DNA from: Thiobacillus denitrificans
GTDB taxonomy: Bacteria; Pseudomonadota; Gammaproteobacteria; Burkholderiales; Thiobacillaceae
DNA: 24,751 nt
Direction: 5' to 3'
NCBI GenBank assembly: GCA_002424845.1
Contig: DILD01000065.1
Location: 4,048 to 28,798, forward strand
The translations under genes and the position numbers were made by a program. Shown one piece after another: positions 1 to 8,166 of this stretch. Position 1 is the stretch's first letter, and each line of letters opens with the position of its first letter. The notes beneath the pieces are model-generated. The model was not told the origin of the DNA, searched no databases, and saw only the letters and a program-made list of their open reading frames with translations.

Positions 1-117
1 GCGGGTGCTCCTACAACTCTCAGCGTCCCATTTTTTGTGGGAGGGGCGCCCCGCCCCGATTTTCAGCGCTCCGCCACCGCCAGCAATCGCCCCGAGGGCG
101 GGGCTCCTACAACTCCA
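1..117. repeat. REP-like palindromic repeat cluster, copy 1
   Basis: There are three units of one short GC-rich family. Two are inverted (1-17, partial, and 84-113, ending ctcctacaac) and one is forward (36-64, beginning tgtgggaggggcgcc). Each full unit has an internal palindrome of the type ggggcg/cgcccc, and the forward and inverted units could pair with each other. The same family recurs at about 8167-8446 and 10431-10575. The cluster sits 3' of the last gene, whose stop codon is 13 nt away, so it may act as a transcript-end hairpin. No transposase is nearby, and I infer a non-autonomous REP-type element. Confidence 0.75.
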
Positions 118-125
118 CTCTCGAC

Positions 126-1973
126 TCACACCCACCCCCTCAACCAGTAATAAACAATCGCCGAGTATTCGAATCCGATCACTCGTGCGGTATGTCCTTT
201 GATATTCCAGACTGGCTCCGTCGAAGGCGTATCCAGTGCCGGGGCCACGACCAGGTCGATCTCGGGGGCGAGGCGGTTCCAGACCAGGGTGGCCCGGCGG
301 GAGTGATAGGGGGCGGTCACGAACAGCGCCTTTCGCAAGCCCAGCGACTTCAGCGTTGCCGCCGTCATCAGAACATTTTCCCGCGTACTGGAAGGCACCC
401 CCTCGACCAGGGTGATCGCCGAACCCGGCACGCCCGCCGTCATCAGCAGCGAGCGGATCACCTCAGTTTCGGAAAACGTCTGCCCCTTGCCGGACGACAG
501 AACGATTCTTTCGCCATAGCCCGCGCGATAAAGACGCAGCGCATCCTGCGCCCGCTTCTGATAACTGTTGTTCACATAGGCCGCCTCGCCATCCCCGCTG
601 AACACCACAATCGCATCCCGCGGCCTTTCGGCCTGCCGCACCACCAGCTGCTCCCCAGCCCACCACACCAGCGGCGTATGAAAAGCCAGCACATAGCCCC
701 CCGCCGCCACCGCCGCCGCCTTGTAAAAACGAATCCGCCCCCGCCGATACACCCCCAGCAAACGATCCTGCCAGCGCGCCCCCTGGCTGCGCTTCCCGGC
801 AAGCACACCGTCAATCGCCGCCACAATCCCCGCAAAACGCTGCTCCCAGCTATTCGCCCGCGCCGCCTCGATACGGCGCGTCCGGGCCGCCTCATCCCGC
901 TGCCCCAACGCCAACCGAATCGCCGCCACAAACTCCCCGGGCGTATCCGCCAGCGCCAGCACCTCCCCGTAACGCTCGGCATACAACCGCACCTCGCGCA
1001 TATCCGTCGCCACCACCGCCGTCCCCATCGCCAGATACTCGTTCAACTTGCACGAATACACCGCATCCGTGAACGCATTGCGCACATAGGGAATCAGCGC
1101 CACATCAAACGCCTTGATATAGGCCGGCACCTCCGCATGCGGCCGCTTGCCCAGCAAATGGATATTGGGGCACGCGCGCAACGCCGAAACATCCGCAAAC
1201 TCCGGCCCCACCAGCACGAACGAAGCCTCCGGAAAAGCCCGCGCAGCCTGCACCAGCAAAGCCTGATCGAAAACCGCACTGATCGCCCCCACATAGCCGA
1301 TCAGCGGCCGGGGCAGCGAAACCAAATCCGCCGGAAGCCCCGCAAGCTCGCGCGCCGCCTCGAACTTCTGGAAATCCACCCCGGCCGGAAACAGGAATGC
1401 CTGCCGGTTGAACGGAGCCACCCGCTCCATCAGGGCATGTGAAATGCAGAACACCGCATCGACCTTCGACAAGAACACATCCTCATGCCGGCGCAGCCTG
1501 GCCGCCCCGCTCGACCCCCCCGGCATATCGTTGGCGCAGTAATAAATCACCGCCAGCGGATCGATATCCTCGATCACCCGCTGCACCAGCGGCGTCGGCA
1601 AAAACGAAATCAACACCGGATCGTGAAAGCGGTTCACCCGCATCCACTTGTCGATGGCGCCGGACATCAGAAAGCGGTTGATCCAGAGCGCAAGCCTCAT
1701 GTACGGAAACGGCAAAATGAGCGGCGAAAAAACCGTCAGGCTTTCGCGCGCATCGTGAAAACCGCGCGTGCTTCTGAACCAGTTGCGAATGCGGCCGACG
1801 ATTCGGCCCAGATCGCCCACACGCGGCGCACGCACCCCCGTATTCTCGACAAACAACACGCGATGCCCGGACTCCACCAGCGAAGTGGCGAGCTGCTGGT
1901 GCATCTGCCAGTTCTCGGCCCAGTCAATCGACGAGACGACAATAAAACTGCGATTTGAATTCAGGATGGCCAT
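126..1973 (-). CDS. GT4 glycosyltransferase fused to a membrane-anchored DUF218 (YdcF/ElyC/SanA-like) domain
   Basis: This 615-residue protein has two parts. Residues about 1-390 resemble a GT-B family 4 glycosyltransferase: an N-terminal Rossmann half, IGYVGAIS near 225, a LLGKRPHAEVPAYIKAFD segment near 273, and KLNEYLAMGTAVVAT near 309 in place of the usual nucleotide-sugar-binding E-x7-E region. A hydrophobic segment (about 417-440) follows. Residues about 453-612 then match DUF218, with an AIVVFSGDGEA strand, RAQDALRLYRAG, a TRENVL segment near 530 and APYHSRRA near 554. Proteins with stand-alone DUF218 domains, such as ElyC and SanA, act in envelope and lipid-carrier-linked glycan metabolism. 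The link of this domain to the transferase is inferred. The ATG at 1973 lies 26 nt after the preceding gene and has no clear Shine-Dalgarno. It is the last gene of the block. Confidence 0.85.
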   Translation of the reverse strand: MAILNSNRSFIVVSSIDWAENWQMHQQLATSLVESGHRVLFVENTGVRAPRVGDLGRIVGRIRNWFRSTRGFHDARESLTVFSPLILPFPYMRLALWINRFLMSGAIDKWMRVNRFHDPVLISFLPTPLVQRVIEDIDPLAVIYYCANDMPGGSSGAARLRRHEDVFLSKVDAVFCISHALMERVAPFNRQAFLFPAGVDFQKFEAARELAGLPADLVSLPRPLIGYVGAISAVFDQALLVQAARAFPEASFVLVGPEFADVSALRACPNIHLLGKRPHAEVPAYIKAFDVALIPYVRNAFTDAVYSCKLNEYLAMGTAVVATDMREVRLYAERYGEVLALADTPGEFVAAIRLALGQRDEAARTRRIEAARANSWEQRFAGIVAAIDGVLAGKRSQGARWQDRLLGVYRRGRIRFYKAAAVAAGGYVLAFHTPLVWWAGEQLVVRQAERPRDAIVVFSGDGEAAYVNNSYQKRAQDALRLYRAGYGERIVLSSGKGQTFSETEVIRSLLMTAGVPGSAITLVEGVPSSTRENVLMTAATLKSLGLRKALFVTAPYHSRRATLVWNRLAPEIDLVVAPALDTPSTEPVWNIKGHTARVIGFEYSAIVYYWLRGWV

Positions 1974-1999
1974 TGGGCAAATCAGTTATCAATAAGCGT

Positions 2000-2983
2000 T
2001 CACAGAACAGGCAGGCCCAGCCAGATATGCGCCTTATTCAGCGCCTGATATCCCGTACGGTTACGGGACAGGAAAGCCTTGAAACGATCGGATGGAACCC
2101 CCGTCATCCGCCATGACCGAATGGCAAGCCGGCGCACACCGCATCGCATGAACACATTACCTGCAATCGATCCTGCGCGCCCGGCATCCGATCGTTTCAG
2201 ATAATCGAATAGCAGCTCTTCCGCACTCGTATCGTCATCGACCTTGTTCAAGGCTTCCAGCAGCGAATCCAGCTCAGGCTGATCAATCAAGCCCGCATGC
2301 CGGATAGCGGCGACAACGGCATAAACGCTCTGCAGAGCAATCCGGGAGGAGGTAATCGACGCTGCGGACTGCCGCCATGCATAAAGCCTGGCCGGCAGAT
2401 TCGCCACCGTGCCCATACTGGACAGCCTCAGCCAAAGATCGAAGTCCTGCGCATATCGAAAGCGCGCGTCATAGCCGCCGACCCGATCATAGGCATCGCG
2501 CCTGAACATCGTTGAACCATGCGTAAAGACATTGCCATAGGGAAGCAGGCGCCTGATAAGCGCCTGGCGGCAAACAAGCCTGTTGGCCCTCAACACATTC
2601 CCGCTCGCATCGACGCTGTATCGGCCTGTTCCGACCATCACGCAATCCCGGTTTGCTTCCAGAAACCCGAATTGCGCGGACAGCCTTGCCTGCATGGAGT
2701 AGTCATCCGCGTCTTGCCGGGCAATATATTTGCCGGACGCCGAATGGGTCGCCGCAATCAAGGCTCGCGTCAGCCCGATGCCTTGCGTATTCCCAAGGTA
2801 CTTGATCCGCGAATCCTGCCGCTGCGCATGCAGGACAATCGCCTCACTGCCGTCGGTCGAGCCATCGTTAACCACGACCAGTTCGAAATCCGGGAAGTCC
2901 TGACCCAGAATGCTGTCCAGTGCCTGTTTTAAATGTGCTGCCTCATTGTAAAAAGACATCACAACCGAAATCGAAGGACTCAT
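2000..2983 (-). CDS. Family 2 glycosyltransferase
   Basis: This is a GT-A fold inverting glycosyltransferase of about 327 residues, probably cytoplasmic or membrane-peripheral, adding a sugar to the lipid-linked repeat unit. The N-terminus has the typical ISVVMSFYNE strand, the nucleotide-binding VVVNDGSTDGS and the metal-binding DxD region ARQDADDYS. QDFDLWLRL further on fits the catalytic-base region. The frame can be opened at a TTG (3001), but the ATG at 2983 puts MSPSISVVMS at the normal family start and follows a purine-rich GGGTAAGCGG, so I prefer it. It lies 45 nt downstream of the fucosyltransferase. Donor and acceptor cannot be read from the sequence. Confidence 0.88.
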   Translation of the reverse strand: MSPSISVVMSFYNEAAHLKQALDSILGQDFPDFELVVVNDGSTDGSEAIVLHAQRQDSRIKYLGNTQGIGLTRALIAATHSASGKYIARQDADDYSMQARLSAQFGFLEANRDCVMVGTGRYSVDASGNVLRANRLVCRQALIRRLLPYGNVFTHGSTMFRRDAYDRVGGYDARFRYAQDFDLWLRLSSMGTVANLPARLYAWRQSAASITSSRIALQSVYAVVAAIRHAGLIDQPELDSLLEALNKVDDDTSAEELLFDYLKRSDAGRAGSIAGNVFMRCGVRRLAIRSWRMTGVPSDRFKAFLSRNRTGYQALNKAHIWLGLPVL

Positions 2984-3028
2984 CCGCTTACCCAAAGCCA
3001 ACCCCGGCCAAACAACCGTCCGGGCAAA

Positions 3029-3919
3029 CTAGCACCTTGCCCAACCATCAGGCAAAAGCCCCTTGAATCCCCAGGAAGACATGCCGTGGCGCTTCTCGAA
3101 GCCCGGCGCAAAAACCCGCTTGCGCTCATTGGCGCATAACCAGGCGCCCCACCAGCTAAAAGTGCTATTGGCAATAATAAAGTGCTGGCACAGCGTCATT
3201 AGCCATAAATCCGCGTAAGCGTGATCGTCGCCCGCATTATTCATCACGCATGTAACCCGCTCATCCGCCAGCGGAATGACAGCCCTTGCCGCCTCCGGAT
3301 TGTCCGAGAAAACAAAATAGTGCGCATCCGGCACGTGCTGCTCCATCAAGGCCACAGCGCGATGATAGTAGTCGGTTGACGCATTATTCCCCGCAGCAGA
3401 TTCGGCGGGCGCATCAAAAAAACGCACATGCACTGCCACGGCCACGGTTCCCTGAATGTGGGCCGCCACGGCGAGATTGACAGGATCGGAAGGGGGCCGG
3501 ATCTGCAGATCGGCTCGAATGGTTTTTTCAGCGTCCTTGAAATAGCCTTCGCCTTGCCAATAGCCCTCAAGATAAACAACGCCCCGGGGCCTCACCTGGA
3601 GCAGACGCGTATCGAAATCGACCGTCTCCTGCCGGATGTATTTGCGCTGTTCGAACGGGCGAAGCCGGCCGAGCGCCAGAAGAATCCTGCGACGCAGACG
3701 GGGGAAAGGCTGCAAGCGTTCCGCCGCAGTAGCCTTGCGACAAGGAATGTTGAAATGATCCAGCTGATAGCTGCGCCTGTGTTTGTAGTCGCGCGCAAAA
3801 CCACTTACATCATCGAGCACCAGCTCCGCATCATTCACGAGCGCAAGTCGACGGGCAGCTGCGTAAGTAAAGAGCTGATTGCCCATCCCTCCCAAAACCC
3901 TGGCTACGACTTTATTCAT
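3029..3919 (-). CDS. GT11 family alpha-1,2-fucosyltransferase-like protein
   Basis: The 296-residue protein has the GT11 hallmarks in order: GGMGNQLFTYAAARRLA at residues 10-26, YLEGYWQGEGYF near 116, VAVHVRFFD at 161-169 (HxR motif of GDP-fucose binding), YFVFSDNPEAAR near 201, and IIANSTFSWWGAWLC near 248. The family transfers L-fucose from GDP-fucose, usually in alpha-1,2 linkage to galactose, and normally runs to about 290-310 residues. The HxR motif lacks the second Arg and the Gly of the common HxRRGD form. The gene starts with ATG and follows the methyltransferase by 9 nt. It implies a GDP-fucose supply, whose genes are not in this window. Linkage specificity is inferred. Confidence 0.9.
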   Translation of the reverse strand: MNKVVARVLGGMGNQLFTYAAARRLALVNDAELVLDDVSGFARDYKHRRSYQLDHFNIPCRKATAAERLQPFPRLRRRILLALGRLRPFEQRKYIRQETVDFDTRLLQVRPRGVVYLEGYWQGEGYFKDAEKTIRADLQIRPPSDPVNLAVAAHIQGTVAVAVHVRFFDAPAESAAGNNASTDYYHRAVALMEQHVPDAHYFVFSDNPEAARAVIPLADERVTCVMNNAGDDHAYADLWLMTLCQHFIIANSTFSWWGAWLCANERKRVFAPGFEKRHGMSSWGFKGLLPDGWARC

Positions 3920-3928
3920 TGAACAGGA

Positions 3929-4618
3929 TCATTTCTTAATGGCCACACAATGCCAGCCAAAGCAGGCGAGGTCCGTGGCTGCCACTTTGCCCCGGATAGC
4001 GAAATAGGCTGCGCCCAAAAGAACCAGCATATAAGCCAACGGCCAACTCCAGTTGCCGCGTTGACGCTCCAGACCGCCAAGCCGCCTCAGCTCCTGGTGC
4101 AGCCAGGCGAACCAATCGCCGTTAGCAGTCAGTTCAATAATTTCAAATCCACGATTTTTCAGATGGTGCTCATACCAGTAACGCGAAAAACCACTGCAAA
4201 AATGGTAAGGCGCCATATGAACCAGCGAAGAAAAAGGCGCGGTCAGAATCAACCGCCCCCCCGGTGAAAGCAAACGCGCGAACTCGTCCAGAGCCAATAC
4301 GGGATCAGGCACATGCTCCAGCACCTCGCTGCACAGAACAGCATCAAAGCTTCCATCCGGGGCGGGAATGGCCGTGATATCGCTCATCAGATCGATTCCA
4401 GACGTGTCCCATGTCTCATTCTGGAGTCCATCCGTATTCCCTGCCCCCTGCCCGGCATACAGGCAAAAATCCTGCGAAACATAGTTCAGATGCGAACAGA
4501 ATTTTCGATTCTTCAATTCGCCCGCCCCTGCATCCAGGATACGCAAGCCTTCCGGCAATGCGGCGAGAGTCGCTTCAAGCCAGTTCTGACGATTGCGTTC
4601 ATTCACATCAACGGACAT
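3929..4618 (-). CDS. Class I SAM-dependent methyltransferase
   Basis: This is a Methyltransf_11-type protein of about 229 residues from the preferred ATG. It shows motif I RILDAGAGE, the acidic second-strand region, FDAVLCSEVLEHVPDP (motif IV and post-IV) and LLSPGGRLILTAPF. A conserved downstream block, APYHFCSGFSRYWYEHHLK, is common in methyltransferases of surface-polysaccharide loci. The open frame begins at a TTG (4648), with ATGs at 4627 and 4618. I chose 4618 because MSVDVNERNRQNWLEATL matches the usual N-terminal spacing to motif I and a GGA lies about 9 nt upstream. The likely role is methylation of a sugar in the glycan, but the target atom is unknown. A hydrophobic stretch (LAYMLVLLGAAYFAI) near the C-terminus suggests membrane association. 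Confidence 0.85.
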   Translation of the reverse strand: MSVDVNERNRQNWLEATLAALPEGLRILDAGAGELKNRKFCSHLNYVSQDFCLYAGQGAGNTDGLQNETWDTSGIDLMSDITAIPAPDGSFDAVLCSEVLEHVPDPVLALDEFARLLSPGGRLILTAPFSSLVHMAPYHFCSGFSRYWYEHHLKNRGFEIIELTANGDWFAWLHQELRRLGGLERQRGNWSWPLAYMLVLLGAAYFAIRGKVAATDLACFGWHCVAIKK

Positions 4619-4675
4619 CACGAACATTCCAGTTTCATAGAGAGACAACGATCTGGGCGCTGCATTTGATTCAGG

Positions 4676-5530
4676 CTAATCAATACGGATGCTCAATTGA
4701 TCCCGCACATAATCGTACGTGCATCGTGAAGCGGACACATCTTGCACAAGCAATCCCCCCGTTCTCGCCCCGGCATCCTGCGCATAGCCAAACAAATCCC
4801 GCTCCCGGCCATACAAGGATTCGACCTGTTGCAGCAACTCGTCCGAGTAGTAGTCCGTCAAGACAGACACCGGGGCCGACCGCTTCCTCTCTGCAGGCAC
4901 GTAGGGGTAACCCAGAGTCTCCATAAACGCCGCCATGTCAGCATCCAGCATTTCAATTCTGTTTATCCAGCTCACAATCAGTCTTCCTGACTGGTCGAAC
5001 AGCTGCGGATACAGAAACTTTCTGGAAGGCCATGCGTCGTCGCGATCCATGATGGCACGCATCAAATAATCGAATCCCTTGCTGGCCGCCTTGAAATCAT
5101 AGTGATCGCGATTGTGGTAATGGCCATGCCCGATCACATGGTGATAGTAAGACCGGAAGAACGTGACCGGATCGCGTACGGTCGCGAACAGGCAATGATT
5201 CGGGTGGGGCCTGTAGCGTGTCCCGACCAGCCCTTTCGGCACGAAATCATCGCTCAAGTCTTCGCGTAAAAGCGCATGCCCCAATGTGACGAAGCCATTT
5301 TCCGGGAAGCAGGTTTTCACATAAGTGCCGCCGGTTTTGGGAATATGAACGAATACAACCACCCGCTTTCCCGCCAACCGTGCGTGCAGACTGGCTCTGG
5401 CAAAGGCAATCCATCTTCTCGGATGAAGATCGCACCTGTCTGCCCAATATCGCAGGATGCCGCCACTGTTACCGATCCCGTTTGAATAAAGGGAATGGTA
5501 TCTGGCCCACTCATAATGCTTTACGGCCAC
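4676..5530 (-). CDS. Carbohydrate sulfotransferase (Sulfotransfer_2 / heparan-sulfate-type)
   Basis: This 284-residue protein has both PAPS-binding signatures: the 5'-phosphosulfate loop VVVFVHIPKTGGTY (residues 57-70) and the 3'-phosphate-binding segment LFATVRDPVTFFRSYYHH (114-131). The HIPKTGGT form marks the family of heparan-sulfate 2-O and chondroitin sulfotransferases. The C-terminal YYSDELLQQVESLYGRERDLF pattern is also typical of that family. The expected role is sulfation of a sugar hydroxyl in the glycan using PAPS. The open frame starts with GTG at 5530, inside the end of the 47-codon ORF. No ATG lies between it and the PAPS loop, so a non-ATG start is likely. A different sulfotransferase type lies two genes upstream. 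Confidence 0.87.
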   Translation of the reverse strand: MAVKHYEWARYHSLYSNGIGNSGGILRYWADRCDLHPRRWIAFARASLHARLAGKRVVVFVHIPKTGGTYVKTCFPENGFVTLGHALLREDLSDDFVPKGLVGTRYRPHPNHCLFATVRDPVTFFRSYYHHVIGHGHYHNRDHYDFKAASKGFDYLMRAIMDRDDAWPSRKFLYPQLFDQSGRLIVSWINRIEMLDADMAAFMETLGYPYVPAERKRSAPVSVLTDYYSDELLQQVESLYGRERDLFGYAQDAGARTGGLLVQDVSASRCTYDYVRDQLSIRID

Positions 5531-5654
5531 GCACCCATCCCATCAAACGATAATACGCACGCGCAAAGTATTCCTCGACCAGGCAGGCACACTCTCGCAG
5601 GCCCAGCCTTGGCGGACGATGCGTTGCGAGTGCCTCCAGCAGCTGAGGGAACAT
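5511..5654 (-). CDS. Small ORF of unknown function (47 aa)
   Basis: This short ORF fills the space between the acetyltransferase and the first sulfotransferase. Its ATG at 5654 is 2 nt after the TAG of the acetyltransferase, and its TGA overlaps the first codons of the sulfotransferase. The product starts MFPQLLEALATHRPP and continues LRECACLVEEYFARAYYRL, ending in the basic GWVRGRKAL. I recognise no family. The tight packing is what a coupled small gene would show. The sequence could equally be the C-terminal remnant of a deleted gene whose 5' part was replaced. Evidence for expression is only positional. Confidence 0.4.
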   Translation of the reverse strand: MFPQLLEALATHRPPRLGLRECACLVEEYFARAYYRLMGWVRGRKAL

Positions 5655-5656
5655 GT

Positions 5657-6196
5657 CTAGTCCCTATATCTCAACAGCCGGGCAGGATTTCCGACCACGA
5701 TTGAAAACGCATCGACATCTTTTGTGACGATACTGCCCGCACCGATGATCGCACCGTCGCCAACCGTGACCCCTTCGGTGATGACACTATTGGCTCCAAC
5801 CCAGACATCAGAGCCGATTTCAATCTTGCCTTTTGTTTTGCTGACTTGATAGACCATGGGAACACCATTGCGCTCGGTCCCATACGACCCACCAGCGATC
5901 ACCACATTGGGGGCGATCATGACATCATCTCCAATCGTCACCCGCCCCATGATGTGCGAGCACCTGCCGAGCCGCACATTCCTGCCAAGCGTCACCGTAC
6001 CGCCAACGGATGCCGACTGACGTATCACGCACGATGGGCCAACCACCAGGTTTTTCTTGTTTCGCATCTGAGCGAGTGGTGAGATATACGCGCTAGGCGA
6101 TAGCTGTTTATAACTCCAGCCATAAGCGACGTAATAGGCAAGCCGATAGGCCCAACTGACAGCCCGACCGACTGCCTTTCTCATGAAATCAATCAT
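5657..6196 (-). CDS. Left-handed beta-helix (hexapeptide repeat) O-acetyltransferase, WcaF-like
   Basis: This is a protein of about 179 residues. A helical, partly hydrophobic N-terminus (to about residue 30) is followed by hexapeptide repeats typical of LbH acetyltransferases: LVVGPSCVI, VTLGRNVRLG, VTIGDDVMIAPNVVIAG, IEIGSDVWVGANSVI, VTVGDGAIIGAGSIVTKDV and the C-terminal IVVGNPARLLR. The family transfers acetyl from acetyl-CoA to sugar hydroxyls. The frame opens at a TTG (6202), but the ATG at 6196 overlaps the upstream sulfotransferase stop by 8 nt (ATGATTGA), so I prefer it. The gene sits between two sulfotransferases, so acetylation and sulfation of the same repeat unit are likely. The acceptor is unknown. 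Confidence 0.87.
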   Translation of the reverse strand: MIDFMRKAVGRAVSWAYRLAYYVAYGWSYKQLSPSAYISPLAQMRNKKNLVVGPSCVIRQSASVGGTVTLGRNVRLGRCSHIMGRVTIGDDVMIAPNVVIAGGSYGTERNGVPMVYQVSKTKGKIEIGSDVWVGANSVITEGVTVGDGAIIGAGSIVTKDVDAFSIVVGNPARLLRYRD

Positions 6197-7010
6197 AACC
6201 AAGCGTACTGATGAAGTCGCCCATGTTGGCCATCACTTTATCCAGTTGCGCCGGGCCGATAATTTCTTTCCACTGTCCCACCATTCCCTTACTGAAGGTT
6301 TGGGATCTGGGATCGAAAATGGTTTCAACCACTTCATCCAGCCTTGAATGGATCACTGAGAAGCCAATATGCCTGCATATCCCCATTGCGGCATCACGCT
6401 GGCGCGACTTGCATCCCCCTCCCTTCGGGCCCACCAACGACTCAAAGGTAGTTGAGTAGACTCGCTGATCGCCCAGCCAGCCCATCATGCGTTCAATTCT
6501 GTCTCTTAGCGGCGCAGAAGCAAAGTTTCCGCGTTTCGCCCCTCTCAGCACCTGTTCCAGCGCTGCATCCATGCTCATCCGCTTAAAGTCTTCATGAAAG
6601 GGGAGTTCCTTATTGCTCTTTTCATAATTTATAAATGAAATGATGACGTCTCTTGGGTCTCTATGAATATTGAGTATCTTGAAATCATGGAGATGTATAA
6701 AATCGGCAAGCTCTGTGCTGTAAGGCAGGTGGCTAGAGATAAAGCATCCATCCGGAATCGAACTCAAACGGCCATGAAGCCATTCTTTGCTCACGGCATT
6801 GCCTTTGATATCCAGATCAATCCAGAATCCGATTTCATTTTGTTTTGGTCGACGCTGCCGTTTTTGCCAGTTCCGGAAAGGATTTCGGTTCGTTTCCCTG
6901 ACCTGCGCACCCGTCAGCCCTGGCACTGACTCGATAAAGCCCAGCCGCTCAAGAAAGGTGCCCAGCAAGTGGGTCCCTGACTTGGGAAGAGAGTTAACCA
7001 GTACTTTCAT
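6189..7010 (-). CDS. Sulfotransferase (Sulfotransfer_1 type)
   Basis: This 273-residue protein is a PAPS-dependent sulfotransferase. It begins MKVLVNSLPKSGTHLLGTFL, with the 5'-phosphosulfate loop SLPKSGTH only seven residues in. It continues with the 3'-phosphate-binding ILNIHRDPRDVIISF and ends with the G-x-x-G-x-W-K region, seen as KGMVGQWKE. The frame extends 49 codons upstream, but that extension overlaps the polymerase gene, is rich in Cys, Met and Trp, and looks unlike this family. The ATG at 7010 has GAGAC about 6 nt upstream and is the credible start. This is a different family from the HIPKTGGT protein two genes downstream, so the two probably modify different positions or sugars. 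The substrate cannot be told. Confidence 0.87.
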   Translation of the reverse strand: MKVLVNSLPKSGTHLLGTFLERLGFIESVPGLTGAQVRETNRNPFRNWQKRQRRPKQNEIGFWIDLDIKGNAVSKEWLHGRLSSIPDGCFISSHLPYSTELADFIHLHDFKILNIHRDPRDVIISFINYEKSNKELPFHEDFKRMSMDAALEQVLRGAKRGNFASAPLRDRIERMMGWLGDQRVYSTTFESLVGPKGGGCKSRQRDAAMGICRHIGFSVIHSRLDEVVETIFDPRSQTFSKGMVGQWKEIIGPAQLDKVMANMGDFISTLGYD

Positions 7011-7041
7011 TTTCGTCTCAATGCCATGCTCTTCGCCAAGC

Positions 7042-8088
7042 TCAGAAATCCGGAAACAAAACATTGTCATACGGCACCCAATAAGGCGCATGCGTGCCAT
7101 AAACCAGCCAGACAAACTGAACGGCCGCGTAGAAACCCAGCACGAACAGGAACACATAGATGCGCGGAACGATGCCCTTCAACAATTCGGGCAAGCGCGA
7201 CCAGACAACCAGCTGAAGGGGGATCAGGTACAAGGCCATGCGATCCACTGCGGTGGAGGCCACCGCCACCAGCGGCACGCAAACCAGGGCAAGCAGGGCG
7301 AACAACCCCCACAACCAGCGGTCTTCGTAAAGCCTGCCCCATTTTTTCCAGAACAGAAACAGGATCAGCGCGGGGGGCAGATTCATCAGCACGCGAATCT
7401 GACCTCCGCTCGATTCCATGGTCTGCTCGACATACACCCGCATCAAAAATTCGGCCTGTTCCAGCACCAGCGTGCCTGCGGTCAACCCAACCAGCAAGGC
7501 CACGCCAAGCAATTTCACCCACAAACTGCTGCCCGGCCGCAACAAGCCGAATGCCAGAAACACAAAAGCGGTTTTATGAAACAGGCCGGCGACGATGACA
7601 GCCAGCAGAAAGGCCAGCACGCGCTTATCCAGCAGCAGGCCGAAAGCCGCCATCAAAATGCCCAATGCAGCGGCTTGGCGCGTGTAGCCCATGGCAACCA
7701 CAATCACCAGATACGGCACGGCAACCGCAATGGCCAGCCACGGGTAAGGCTGCCTGCGGGCAAGCTTGATCAGCCCATAGGCAAACAGCGCCGCACAGAC
7801 GGCGTTCACCCCATAAATGCCCGCCCCCACCGACAGCGAAGCCCAGCTCAGCAGGGTAAAACCGGCTTCCTTCCTGAAATCGAATAGCCCATCCCAGGAT
7901 GTATCTTTCGCTATCTCAAGTCCTTCAAGATAGGTAAACCAGTCCCCCCCCACCTGATAGCGCAACCCGATGATCGCCACCAGAAACAGACCGAACACCT
8001 TCCAGGTCAACCCAGCCGTCCCGCCGCCAACCCTGCCCGTCAAGGCAAAGTAAGCCGGCACCAGAAACAGAAACCAGTAAAGAAGCAT
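7042..8088 (-). CDS. EpsG-family polysaccharide polymerase (Wzy-like)
   Basis: This 348-residue polytopic membrane protein has roughly ten hydrophobic segments. It carries the EpsG-family signatures GLRYQVGGDWFTYL (41-54), MGYTRQAAALG (133-143) and GLFHKTAFVF (168-177). EpsG and Wzy proteins join lipid-linked repeat units at the periplasmic face of the inner membrane. It is the only polymerase candidate in the window, which points to a Wzy-dependent polymer rather than a synthase or ABC-export one. The ATG at 8088 has AAAGG about 14 nt upstream. A 351-nt, repeat-filled gap separates it from asnB upstream, so it may be expressed partly independently. Confidence 0.85.
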   Translation of the reverse strand: MLLYWFLFLVPAYFALTGRVGGGTAGLTWKVFGLFLVAIIGLRYQVGGDWFTYLEGLEIAKDTSWDGLFDFRKEAGFTLLSWASLSVGAGIYGVNAVCAALFAYGLIKLARRQPYPWLAIAVAVPYLVIVVAMGYTRQAAALGILMAAFGLLLDKRVLAFLLAVIVAGLFHKTAFVFLAFGLLRPGSSLWVKLLGVALLVGLTAGTLVLEQAEFLMRVYVEQTMESSGGQIRVLMNLPPALILFLFWKKWGRLYEDRWLWGLFALLALVCVPLVAVASTAVDRMALYLIPLQLVVWSRLPELLKGIVPRIYVFLFVLGFYAAVQFVWLVYGTHAPYWVPYDNVLFPDF

Positions 8089-8166
8089 TTTTATCGTTGC
8101 CTTTCAGGCCCAAACACGTTTATTCATTTGTCTTGCTTGCCTTTTGTTGAGGGGGGGCACCCGCCT

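Noticed and set aside
192..1442. Long plus-strand open frame (416 codons) opposite the GT4-DUF218 gene
   Set aside because: Its product is overloaded with Arg, His, Gln and Pro and shows no domain. It is the antisense of a gene with clear motifs.
7011..7157. 49-codon N-terminal extension of the Sulfotransfer_1 protein
   Set aside because: It is rich in Cys, Met and Trp, runs over the end of the polymerase gene, and would bury the PAPS loop that normally sits at the N-terminus.
6787..7887. Plus-strand open frame (366 codons) opposite the sulfotransferase and polymerase genes
   Set aside because: It is very rich in Gln and His, spans two real genes on the other strand and has no recognisable fold.
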